NCBI GenBank assembly: GCA_964058805.1
Contig: CAXKVV010002025.1
Coordinates: 1 to 14,909, forward strand
Source of the DNA: Schoenoplectus triqueter
Taxonomy: Eukaryota > Streptophyta > Magnoliopsida > Poales > Cyperaceae
Reading direction: 5' to 3'
DNA: 14,909 nucleotides
In this document: positions 1 through 7,542 of the stretch, piece by piece
Layout of the letters: each line of letters starts with the position of its first letter
Numbering within the stretch: position 1 is the first letter of the stretch
Notes under the pieces: model-generated
Told to the model about the DNA's origin: nothing
The model's input: the letters and a program-made list of their open reading frames with translations, nothing else
The model's database searches: none
Program-made: the position numbers and the translations under genes

Positions 1-330
1 TCAGGGGCCTAACAGTAACAAATAGAATAATAACAGCACTAAAAAGGATAATTCCGTATATAAGTTGAATTCTGAGAAATTAGAAACAGAACTGACTAAT
101 GCATACAACCAACCAATCATAATGGAGTAAAATGTGTGATCATAGGATAGATCAAGTCCAACAAACACACAAAAGAAGACATAAGAGATAAAATAATTCG
201 GTTGAGCTACTCCATTGGGAGGCAAACGATCAATAAATTTACTATAAATCAAGGAGATTATAAAAAATTACAAAAGTGTTTCAATTTCTCTCTTTTCACT
301 CTCTTTTATTCAAAGCATATAAGAAGGAGC
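1..330 (-). other. Unrecognised stretch, LTR-leader-like on the minus strand; holds an 83-codon open frame
   Basis: The minus strand has an 83-codon ATG-to-stop frame (252 down to 1) with a hydrophobic C-terminal half, but I recognise no family. A frame of this length is not surprising in DNA this A/T-rich. Read on the minus strand from about 330, an AATAAAAGAGAGTGAAAAGAG stretch is followed by a short T/A-rich run, then GCCTCCCAATGGAG and a T/G-rich run ending in TTTTGTGTGTTTG. That order recalls the R-U5 region of some plant copia LTRs. This is a resemblance from memory; no LTR ends, primer site or target duplication are visible, so neither a gene nor an LTR is established. Confidence 0.2.
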
Positions 331-1154
331 ATCCCACCGGTCATGAATTACTGTAGTAATCCTAAATTTTCAACAGCACTCATCAAAAGAGAAGTGTCAA
401 AAGAATAAATAGAGTTCAAAAGTTAAGTACATGAATCAAAACTGAATTGGACCCAACAATTAGTTTGAAGAATAATTGAATAAGATATGATAATTGCAAT
501 AATGATTGATTCTCTGTGCAGCGAATAAATTTGTCTATCTGTGTTGCTTGGTGATGATGGCAAATGCACGCAAGTGCTAAACTGCTAATTGCTAGTCCAG
601 CTGTTTCATTCCGTTTCTTTTTTTCTTTTCTTTTTTTGAGATAAGATTGATACCTTATAACAGGAAAAAAAAAAAACTTTATAACAAACGTTATCGTTTA
701 TAACGAATCGAAGTGTTTTTTTAGACCACTCAGCTACTTGCAGAATGCCCTGAAGCGGACAGAATGGACAAGTTTCAAAACATCAAATGTAGATCGGTAC
801 ACCAAATCACTAATTGTAGGTCAGCCCCAATTATTGGGTGCATCATCGATCAATCAGTGCTCTGTAAGAAAACTGGAACACGATATTATTTTTATTTTTC
901 TTTTCTAGGACAATGACTTCGCTGGCAATGATTTTTTATATTATAATCTTCTTTGTTAAATATAAAATAGTATTATTTTGAAGAATTTTAACTCTGTAGA
1001 TGAAGATGATACAAAGTAATAATTTATTCCATATATTCAATTCGATTTCTTTCTTGTTATTATAAACGGAGCAATGTAACGATTTCGATATTTTTATAAA
1101 TTACTACATATCATTCGAACCTCTTTCTGCGCATCTTTTATCCAAATAAAATAG
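331..1154. other. Intergenic stretch, no gene recognised
   Basis: This stretch contains a T-rich run (617-639), an A12 run near 665-676, and otherwise A/T-rich DNA. The one exception is a G/C-richer island at about 720-870. There a plus-strand frame stays open from about 660 to the TAG at 906-908 with a mixed, coding-like amino acid composition, but it has no ATG and matches no family I recognise. It could be a scrap of a dead gene or chance. Confidence 0.4.
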
Positions 1155-1307
1155 AATAACATCTAGTTGGTTGATAATGAAAAATAAAATAAACTTATAT
1201 TATCAAATAACATCTAGTTGGTTGATAATGAAAAAGAAAATAAACTTATAAAATAACATCTAGTTGGTTGATAATGAAAAAGAAAATAAACTTATATTAT
1301 CAAATAA
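1155..1307 (+). repeat. Tandem repeat, three copies of a ~51-bp unit
   Basis: Three consecutive copies of a unit beginning AATAACATCTAGTTGGTTGA start at 1155, 1206 and 1252. The first period is 51 bp. The second is 46 bp because copy two lacks a 5-bp TTATC-type segment near its end. Copies two and three share an AAAAAGAAAA variant where copy one has AAAAATAAAA, which suggests the third copy derives from a copy-two-like unit. The array ends in ATATTATCAAATAAAT. No coding potential is seen. Confidence 0.93.
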
Positions 1308-2346
1308 ATATATCTTATATGAACTTGGAGTCGTGTTTGTGCTTTGCTATGACTCACTTTTTAAATAAAGTATCATTTAATTTTGCTTATACGTTGACTC
1401 AAGTATAATGGTTGTATTTGATTAATTCAAAAAGGTATAATTTTTTAATTAATTAGCATGAAGAAGTAAAATTCATATAGTAAAGAGGACATTCTGCAAT
1501 TAATGAACATTGTATGCAGTAATTAATTTAGCAAATTTTATTTTTTTAATTATATAATATTTTTCTAATATCTTATAAAGAGGGCATTTCTTCCGTTGTA
1601 TGTTGTTAAAAATGTCATCATACTTTGATAAAAAAATCTAACAAAAAAAAGTAAGAAGCAAATGTAATTAATCAATTACTTTTATGAAATAATCATAGTT
1701 TTTCTAAAAATATATATATTAAATTTTAATAAAGAAATAAATATAATTCAAGTTTGATAAAGTATTCAGTAAAATGATATTTTTTTTAAGAAAAATATAT
1801 CATCAATGTATAATTTTTAATGTAACGGATGTGTTAGAAACTAACAAATACTTTAATATTTTTATTATAATCTATCATGTCACAAAAAATTTCTGATATA
1901 TTTAACGATTCATATTCTCGTCAAAAAAATAATTAATTAATTTTAATTAATTTTATCCATTACAAAGCATTTACATACTTAATTAAAAGTGAAGATAGAA
2001 AATATTATGTTTTACAAACACAAGAAACAATGTATATGAAAAAAAGAAACAAGCTATATAATTAAGCCGTCCCGAATCAGAAGTCCATTTGGGGGTTGTG
2101 CCGACTTACATTTCATATATGTCAATGATGTAAGAGTATAGCTCATTAGCTCCCACAAATTTCACCCAAAATAATTATGTACATATTAGCTGGGTCGGGT
2201 CCACAATAGGGCTCTAGGCGGTCAAGCAAGATCATCGAACGGGTCTATCTATGAATTGGAAAATCTTTATTCAATTACGATACTATGATGATAGCATATC
2301 TATATATGAAACGAATGAATATTTTGCACGGGTTAGTTGTTTGGAT
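1308..2346. other. Intergenic A/T-rich stretch
   Basis: No open frame of note, tRNA-like or rRNA-like sequence is visible. 1440-2055 is extremely A/T-rich with short TTAATTAATT runs. 2060-2260 is clearly richer in G/C (GCCGTCCCGAATCAG, GGGTCGGGTCCACAATAGGG) and resembles transposon-derived sequence, but I could find neither ends nor a coding frame for it. Confidence 0.5.
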
Positions 2347-2678
2347 GATAGTAACGACACTCGTGAATTATTCACGAATAATTTGTTTTTCATCTATAGC
2401 CAGATGTTTCACGAATAATTCGTCAGTTTAATATATAGTGCATTTTTTTTAGGTCAAAAAAATATTTTATTCGCTAATTATTCGGAAAAAAATATATTAT
2501 ATATTATTTTATATATAATTTTATAGTTTTTAATATATTTTTAATATTTTATCAATATAATATATTTTTTATTTATATTATGTTAAACAAATCATTTCCG
2601 AATTATACCCGTATTATACCCGAACGTCGAATTTTTAACCTCGCCGAACATTTTCCGAATCATGAACTTGTTACTATG
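2347..2678 (+). mobile_element. 332-bp MITE-like TIR element with near-identical 8-bp flanking repeats
   Basis: The left end reads GATAGTAAC and the right end read in reverse complement gives CATAGTAAC, so 8 of 9 terminal bases form inverted repeats. Similarity continues more loosely inward (GACACTCGTGAATTATTC against AAGTTCATGATTCGG). Flanks are GTTTGGAT (2339-2346) and ATTTGGAT (2679-2686), 7 of 8 identical, as expected of an aged 8-bp target-site duplication. The interior is non-coding and A/T-rich, with CGTGAAT/ATTCACG palindromes near the left end and several CCGAAT/ATTCG motifs. An inverted partial relative lies at 9050-9184. An 8-bp duplication would suit the hAT superfamily, but the terminal bases do not fit the usual hAT start well, so the superfamily is open. 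Confidence 0.62.
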
Positions 2679-2686
2679 ATTTGGAT

Positions 2687-3136
2687 AAAGCTTGAGCAAT
2701 AGTGGGTCGTAGTTTTGTAAAGAAGAATCGGAAGTCAAATGCCAAGAGCACTGGGGTTTTTCTTTTTATTTCTTATCATTCATTACTCCTTTTTTTCTTT
2801 GTTTTTTTTCTTAAAAAAAATTATAAGGGTGCTAATTTTGATGTTTTCTATTATTTTGTCTCCTTTATTACTATATCAAAATTTATATGCTTAATTCGTT
2901 TTTCTTGGTTTATTGAAAACTAATGCGTATAACACTGTCGCTTCAAAAGTTATTTAAATCTTTCATAATTATTTTTTTAATGTAAACTGGACCGCGCCAG
3001 CAATGAATATAACCTACTTACCCTGTGTGAAATCAAATAATATAGTGTCAATTATTTTTCTCGACCTACTTAAAAAAATAATACAGTAAGATTAAATAAA
3101 ACTATCCTTTTGTATCTGCTCGAATAATAAATTATG
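2687..3136. other. Intergenic stretch, nothing recognised
   Basis: The sequence is A/T-rich. A 73-codon plus-strand frame (2702-2923) is mostly F, Y, I and K from a T-rich run and shows no domain or family similarity I recognise. No RNA gene or clear repeat boundary is seen. Confidence 0.5.
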
Positions 3137-3140
3137 AGAA

Positions 3141-3360
3141 TCGGTTGGTTCGGTTCGGATCGGGTCGGATTAATTTGATTTTTTTAGAAAAAAAAATCAG
3201 GTTGGATCAAGTCAATTTGGATATTGATTTTATTTGGAACTTAAAATTGATTTCGGTTAGATTGCAAACTAGTTGATCTCAGATCGGATCAAATCGGGTT
3301 AATTTGACTTTCTGGAAAAAAAAAAACAGATCAAATTTGAGTCGAATTGGGTTAATTTTG
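3141..3360 (+). repeat. GGTTCGG-rich repeat with an internal ~60-bp direct duplication
   Basis: It opens with TCGGTTGGTTCGGTTCGG and GGATCGGGTCGGATTAATTTGA, followed by a T run and an A run. A diverged second copy (TCGGATCAAATCGGGTTAATTTGA, then CTGG and an A run) starts at 3284, 129 bp after the matching point at 3155. The repeated TCGG-type motifs resemble the subterminal repeats of small plant DNA transposons, such as the element at 6931-7534, but I found no terminal inverted repeats or target duplication. It is best described as a transposon-derived repeat of unknown class. Confidence 0.55.
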
Positions 3361-3548
3361 TTAGGCGCAACGAACACACCAATATTATTTTGCCAAGGAT
3401 AATGGAAAATGACTTAATAAAAGAAAGAAATAAGAGATAAGTATTATGAGAAAGATTAGTTGTATTCCTTAACTTGAGTTGGCTTTTACATAGGTTATAA
3501 AAGACTTATTTATAATAAAATAAAAAAATTTGAAAAGAAATTCTAACA
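3359..3548 (+). mobile_element. Possible solo LTR, 190 bp, bounded by TGTTAG...CTAACA
   Basis: The segment starts TGTTAG and ends CTAACA, a perfect 6-bp inverted end pair of the TG...CA type usual for LTRs. It includes a TATA-like GGTTATAAAAGAC near 3495 and AATAAA-type A/T runs after it, in the order expected of an LTR promoter and polyadenylation region. Against this, the flanking pentamers (AATTT and AAAAT) do not match, no primer-binding site follows, and no second copy is in the window. TGTTAG/CTAACA pairs can occur by chance in such DNA. Confidence 0.28.
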
Positions 3549-3833
3549 AAAATAATCTCTTCTAAAATATCATATTTTCTAAAATACAAAAAATCTTTCT
3601 CCTTAATATAGCCCGTTACCTATGACAAAATTAACATACTTTAAATAAAATATTAGATGAGAGATATATCCAACAGATTTGTGAGGTCGGTTCGGATTTT
3701 ACCACCTTCAATAAATTTCAAACTTGCAATCCGTTATTTAATTTATTCTTACATCAGAATTAAAAGTTGGCTGGAATCACTTTCAAGTTTAGTTCAAGAA
3801 GCAACACGTACGAATTCCACTGGCCAGGCCTGT

Positions 3834-4806
3834 TTACTGGAAAATCCAAACAAAATGAACTGACTGGATGCTTCTACGACAAGTTCTCTGGAAAAAGGAC
3901 TTAATTTCAACAACCACATCAACACCTGCTTCTATCCCCTGAGGACTATCCTTTCCGCTTGGATTAATGAACAAACTGGAAAATCCAATGTAACTGTGTC
4001 GTCTCACATAATGAAGCCAAAAGGCCCATAACCTGAAATCAAATTATTGACGCCTTGGTTTCACACTACGAAAGCTACTCGGCCGAGGGAGATCGTATAT
4101 AAATAAAATATATCAATATATGCAGCATAATTTACATGATATGAAGTGACGAGTTTTACTTATTTCCTCTTCCACACATGCACCCGTTCTCTTTATATTC
4201 CTCTTCGACACATGCACCCTTCCTATCAATCCCAAGTTCCCAACCATACTGGATTAAATGGCTTTCCTGCTCCTAAATTTCCTGCAACTCCATTGTATTA
4301 GGAGCTAATATGAGTTGCAATTTGTGATGAGTGTTATTTCTACTTTTCTGACACCGATATGTCTGATTGAGCAAGTAATTTAATTGATCTTTTAGGTCCC
4401 TATCGAACCAAAAGTCCATGTATCTCTAACTAATCCAACCAAGTTGCTATCTTTTAAAGGAATCAGATTAGCAATGTTCTAAATATCATCAATAGTTGAA
4501 CAAGACAATTCGAAGTTACTGGAAGTCCCCTCAAATATTTTTTCTTTAATACAGTCAAATTGGAGATCCTTTCTTAATTTTGTATCCAAGACAGTATTTT
4601 GTTAATGAATTGTGCCACCTCCTTGATGCCTTTTGCATCTCAGTTCCTGTACCTATGCTGTTAAGTCGATTCACCTGTATACCAGTCACATAACCTGGTA
4701 CAGAAAACCTGCGTCCTTCACTGAACTGCTCCTATTTAATAACACCTGCAGCAACAGAAATTACACCTAGCAAATCTCAACCACTATCACTGTGTACATC
4801 AGATGC
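3834..4806 (-). pseudogene. Possible decayed protein-coding gene of unrecognised family
   Basis: Four stop-poor minus-strand frames follow one another in shifted phases. 4806-4555 has two early internal stops, then reads EGRRFSVPGYVTGIQVNRLN. 4601-4392 has one internal TAG. 4419-4156 has one internal TAG and contains FDRDLKDQLNYLLNQTYRC. About 4036-3834 contains NPSGKDSPQGIEAGVDVVVE and ends in TAA. The last follows a TTTGATTTCAG that would serve as a splice acceptor. The amino acid mix is balanced and G+C is higher than in surrounding DNA, unlike the F/Y/K-rich chance frames elsewhere. Single stops inside otherwise good frames plus phase shifts are the pattern of a dead gene. I do not recognise the family, and chance cannot be excluded by eye. 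Confidence 0.33.
4164..4219 (+). repeat. Imperfect tandem duplication, 22-bp match at 34-bp spacing
   Basis: TTCCTCTTCCACACATGCACCC at 4164-4185 recurs at 4198-4219 with one substitution (C to G at the tenth base). It lies inside the third frame of the possible decayed gene, where it repeats a short Cys/Glu-rich peptide on the minus strand. Confidence 0.85.
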
Positions 4807-5983
4807 ATTTTTTTTTTCCTTAAATAGTTAGGTAATAATTGGACCACTTTTGTATTGTATCGTTGATTGAAAGAAACAGAGTAATTTCTACAGAATAATC
4901 ATAAAAAGGGAGGACAGCGAAGCGTTTCATTTATTTATATTTGACAATTCCACTTATTCTCTTGCAAATATTTAAACTTATGCCGCTTGATTTGACTCCA
5001 TCTTTATCTAAAAAATAAAAAGAAGTGGCCCATCCGATCACAACTATACAACCACCACAAGTACGATTATATAAAACACCAATGGTTATACAATTAAAAT
5101 GCCAGTACCAAAAAAAGAGAAGTTGAAATGGAGCAAACATATTAATCTTTCTAAAACGATGGCCATTGCTCAGCAGATATTTTATCTCATCAATATTATA
5201 CTCTCCGATATCAGCGGAAAAATTTAACAAACATTCTAAAATAGACAAAACAATTATAAGCTAAAAAGAAAGCTCAAAAGGCATGTATATAACAGCACTG
5301 CATCGTTCCAATTTGCATATATTTGCCTACTGTTATTGATGCCTCAGCAAAGAATAAGTAAATATATTAAAAAACATTAATTCCTCTTCTGAAACGCGTG
5401 GAAGTAATAGAAACTTACCCCCATTAGGCTGTCATTATCATTTACATGTCGTCTCATATGATAATAATTGATAGACATCGGACCCCAAAGATATAGCCCC
5501 AAAATTATACATCAGTTGGATGTTCAACGAACGAACAAGCTGAAACGGGCTTTTTAGGGTTAGAAGTTGTCCTGTTAAAAGGCCTTAACAGGCCTTAATA
5601 TTCATAAATTTTCACTATTGATTTCGATTAGTTTTTGTTGTTTGCACAGGTGGGCCTGCATTTTCTGATCGAAGTATCAGGAATGTCTACTAGGTGTGTG
5701 TATCCGTATGATGTATGAACACGCAACTTATCCACATCCTCTTAGATTAATGTCTTATTAAATTTGCTATAAAATTTAACTCTCGGGTTTAAAATTTTAC
5801 AGATTTCTAATATTACTGCGTCACTAATATTATTAGACTTGATTACTGTAATCGTTCTTGAAATGTAACAGGGATCGTAGCATCAAACTACCACAAGTGG
5901 TTGCAATCCTTGGGATGAATTATGATAGCAGGAAAAAGGTGGGAAATTTTCAGGAATGACAAATCAAGAGACCATCCACGAAA
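4807..5983. other. Intergenic or intron-like stretch with weak coding hints on the minus strand
   Basis: A 105-codon minus-strand frame (5248-4931) has an ATG and a stop but no recognisable domain, and about one such frame is expected by chance in 15 kb at this base composition. A short minus-strand frame ending about 5419 is followed by GTAAGT (5413-5418 read in reverse), a good splice donor sequence, and its GAGACGACA motif recurs near 3997-4007. This may belong with the possible decayed gene downstream. At 5572-5591 CTGTTAAAAGGCCTTAACAG can form a 7-bp stem. Confidence 0.25.
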
Positions 5984-6205
5984 TTATATAGAAATAAATA
6001 TATATATTTTTATCATCAGCTGCAATTTCACGAGTTCGCATCTGCTGCCATAAAGATGATGGCAGGGTCCAGCCATTGACTGGAGTGCTTCTGTCCCATT
6101 CTCAATCATTTGCACAAATTCGTAATACAACTTCGTTGGATCTCTTCGGTTACAAAATTGTAGGCTGGGAATGAATCTTAATCTCACGGTGTATGTGGGG
6201 ACCAT
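5984..6205 (-). other. 73-codon open frame, coding-like but unrecognised
   Basis: The minus-strand frame runs from ATG at 6205 to a stop at 5984. The first 56 or so codons use a balanced amino acid mix (NRRDPTKLYYEFVQMIENGT, then a Gly-Pro-Cys-His-His segment) at near 45-50% G+C. The last dozen codons dissolve into I, K and Y from A/T-rich DNA, as if a coding exon ended near 6020. No family is recognised. It lies on the same strand as, and downstream of, the small gene at 6427-6714. It could be an old exon fragment or chance. Confidence 0.22.
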
Positions 6206-6266
6206 TGTCAGTGATAGAAAAACTCAAGAAATGATGAAAACCGATTTATATAATGTGCCTTGAATA

Positions 6267-6317
6267 GAAATAAATTGAAGTGCTATCTCAAAAAAAAAAA
6301 GAAATAAATTGAAGTGC
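6267..6317 (+). mobile_element. Micro-retroposition: TATCTC plus an 11-A tail between 17-bp target duplications
   Basis: GAAATAAATTGAAGTGC occurs at 6267-6283 and again, identically, at 6301-6317. Between them lies TATCTC followed by eleven A (6284-6300). A short insert ending in poly(A), framed by a perfect 17-bp direct repeat whose first copy precedes the insert, is the signature of LINE-type target-primed reverse transcription of a very 5'-truncated RNA. It lies 110-160 bp beyond the stop of the gene at 6427-6714, possibly in its 3' flank. Slippage-mediated duplication is an alternative but would not by itself explain the A tail. Confidence 0.6.
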
Positions 6318-6426
6318 CTTCTTTTGGATTAATAATTGTTGCTTTTCTGAAACACGCAGTACGTAATACAAAGTAAATACACAACCAAACGATAACATAT
6401 CCTAAATTATACACGCGCACTCCCTC

Positions 6427-6714
6427 TCATGGAGAAGAGAAGGCATCATCAACCACTAGTTCTCCGTCTTTGATCTCGCGAGGCACCGACATTGCCTTGA
6501 GGAATGAAGAAAGTGCATTCCTGACTCGGTCAACCCGTCTCTTGTGCCGGATTCGCCTCAGCACCGCCTCCTTCTCAAGTGATTGTGCCGATCCCCATCC
6601 TCTCTCGTTGGTGCTTTTTGAGGGTTTGATGTACAGATAAGTCGTGACTTCACACTCTTGAACGGAGGCGGTGGTGGTGATGGTGGTAGGAGGGGGTTTA
6701 GTGACTGTAGACAT
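6427..6714 (-). CDS. Small plant-type protein of unknown function, 95 aa
   Basis: This is a complete intronless frame, ATG at 6714 to TGA at 6427, and the best-supported gene in the window. G+C is near 53% against about 30% around it. Residues 5-17 are a Pro/Thr-rich low-complexity N-terminus. Residues 20-34 read ECEVTTYLYIKPSKS. Residues 39-75 are basic and probably helical, with GWGSAQSLEKEAVLRRIRHK and then RRVDRVRNALSSF. Residues 80-95 are acidic, ending VDDAFSSP. No signal peptide, membrane segment or catalytic motif is visible. The pattern of a Leu-Glu-Lys-rich segment followed by RRIRHKRR reminds me of short uncharacterised plant proteins, but I cannot name a function. The basic helix could bind nucleic acid or a partner, which is inference. 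A TATA-like box and pyrimidine-rich leader lie upstream, and a hAT element sits directly beyond them. Confidence 0.78.
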   Translation of the reverse strand: MSTVTKPPPTTITTTASVQECEVTTYLYIKPSKSTNERGWGSAQSLEKEAVLRRIRHKRRVDRVRNALSSFLKAMSVPREIKDGELVVDDAFSSP

Positions 6715-6896
6715 GGTAAATTATTGGTTGCTTATGTGTGTGGTGTTTACTAGCTGTTGCAGCACGCCCGAGCGATGATGCTATTTACTGGGTTTTTAAA
6801 ATTGATAAAGCACGGATCTTGAGGCGAATTCGGAATTTAGAAGTGAAAATGGGAGAGGTGTGAAGGAGGTGAGTGGTATGGAGTGCTACTTTAATT

Positions 6897-6905
6897 GTTT
6901 AAATA
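6897..6905 (-). promoter_or_regulatory. TATA-like box of the 95-aa gene
   Basis: Read on the minus strand, TATTTAAAC lies about 183-191 bases upstream of the ATG at 6714. It is followed by a pyrimidine-rich stretch (CTCACCTCCTTCACACCTCTCCC), as is common around plant transcription starts. A start about 30 bases downstream would give a 5' leader of roughly 150 nt. The hAT element begins only 25 bp beyond this box. Confidence 0.45.
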
Positions 6906-6942
6906 ATGCATAGAAACTGGATGCTGCAGGTAGAGTATTGAA

Positions 6943-7125
6943 AACGGGTCGGGTCGGGTTGGGTCGGGACGGGTTTGCACGGGTCGGCGGGTTTTGGCGG
7001 GACGGGTTGGGACGGGTCAACGGGTTTTCACGGGACGGGTTAGGACGGGTCCATTTTGGGGGGTTTGGCCGCGACCCGTCGGGTCGGACGGGTCAGCGGG
7101 GCGGGGCGGGTCGGGTCCAAGGTTT
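6943..7125 (+). repeat. Left subterminal ACGGGTC-type repeat block of the hAT element
   Basis: More than a dozen degenerate ACGGGTC, ACGGGTT and GCGGGTT heptamers occur in one dominant orientation, with repeated TTTGCACGGG and TTTTCACGGG modules. By analogy with Ac-like elements these may be transposase-binding sites (inference). The block is rich in CpG and CHG cytosine sites, so it may also attract DNA methylation. Confidence 0.75.
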
Positions 7126-7291
7126 TTTTTTTTTTCAAAATTCAAAAATAACCCAATAAAATTCAAATAAATTCTCAAAATTTCCGAAAAATTCAAAAAT
7201 AATTATTAAGAATATTTAAAATATATAATTATTTATATTTTTTACCAAAAAAAATAATTTTTTCCATATTTTTTTGAATTTTTTGAATTTT

Positions 7292-7520
7292 CCCGGGTTT
7301 GCACGGATTCCCGGGACGGGTCGGGGCGGGGCGGGGCGGGGGCGGATTTGCACGGGTTGGACGGGTCGGGTCGGGTCGGGACGAGTCTAGCACGGGTTTT
7401 TTTGAATTTTTTTTGCCCGCGCCTGTGCTAGACCCGTCGGTTCTAACGGGTCACGGGTTTGACGGGGCGGGACGGGTCGCGGCCACGGGTTCGGCGGGTC
7501 GGGTCTGACCCGTCCGGGTT
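7292..7520 (+). repeat. Right subterminal CGGGT repeat block of the hAT element, with an internal inverted repeat
   Basis: It continues the ACGGGTC motif set, including GGCGGGGCGGGGCGGGGGCGG near 7325, and is mostly in the same orientation as the left block rather than mirrored. GTCTAGCAC (7385-7393) and GTGCTAGAC (7425-7433) form an inverted repeat, extendable to about 15 bp per arm with two mismatches, around a T-rich spacer. The terminal TGACCCGTCCGGG switches to the opposite motif orientation. Confidence 0.7.
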
Positions 7521-7542
7521 TTTTTATAACTCTAGCTGCAGG

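Larger units (their letters stand above)
6931..7534. mobile_element. Non-autonomous hAT-type element (MITE), 604 bp, with perfect 8-bp target duplication
   Basis: The octamer GCTGCAGG is present at 6923-6930 and at 7535-7542, directly abutting both ends. The left end is TAGAGTATTGAAAACGGG, and the right end in reverse complement is TAGAGTTATAAAAAAACCCG, so both start TAGAGT and continue imperfectly. An 8-bp duplication and ends of the TAGAG type are characteristic of hAT transposons such as maize Ac, whose subterminal regions carry repeated AAACGG transposase sites. Here both subterminal regions (about 6945-7125 and 7292-7520) are packed with ACGGGTC/CGGGT motifs flanking an A/T-rich core (7126-7291). 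There is no transposase frame; two plus-strand open frames (6938-7159 and 7299-7508) merely translate the repeats into Gly/Arg strings. It would need an autonomous relative elsewhere to move. Confidence 0.87.

Noticed and set aside
4931..5248. 105-codon minus-strand frame
   Set aside because: No domain or family recognised. A rough stop-frequency estimate predicts about one frame of this length by chance in 15 kb at this A+T content.
6938..7508. Two plus-strand open frames encoding Gly/Arg-rich proteins
   Set aside because: They are translations of the CGGGT subterminal repeats of the hAT element, and the composition is entirely dictated by the DNA repeat.
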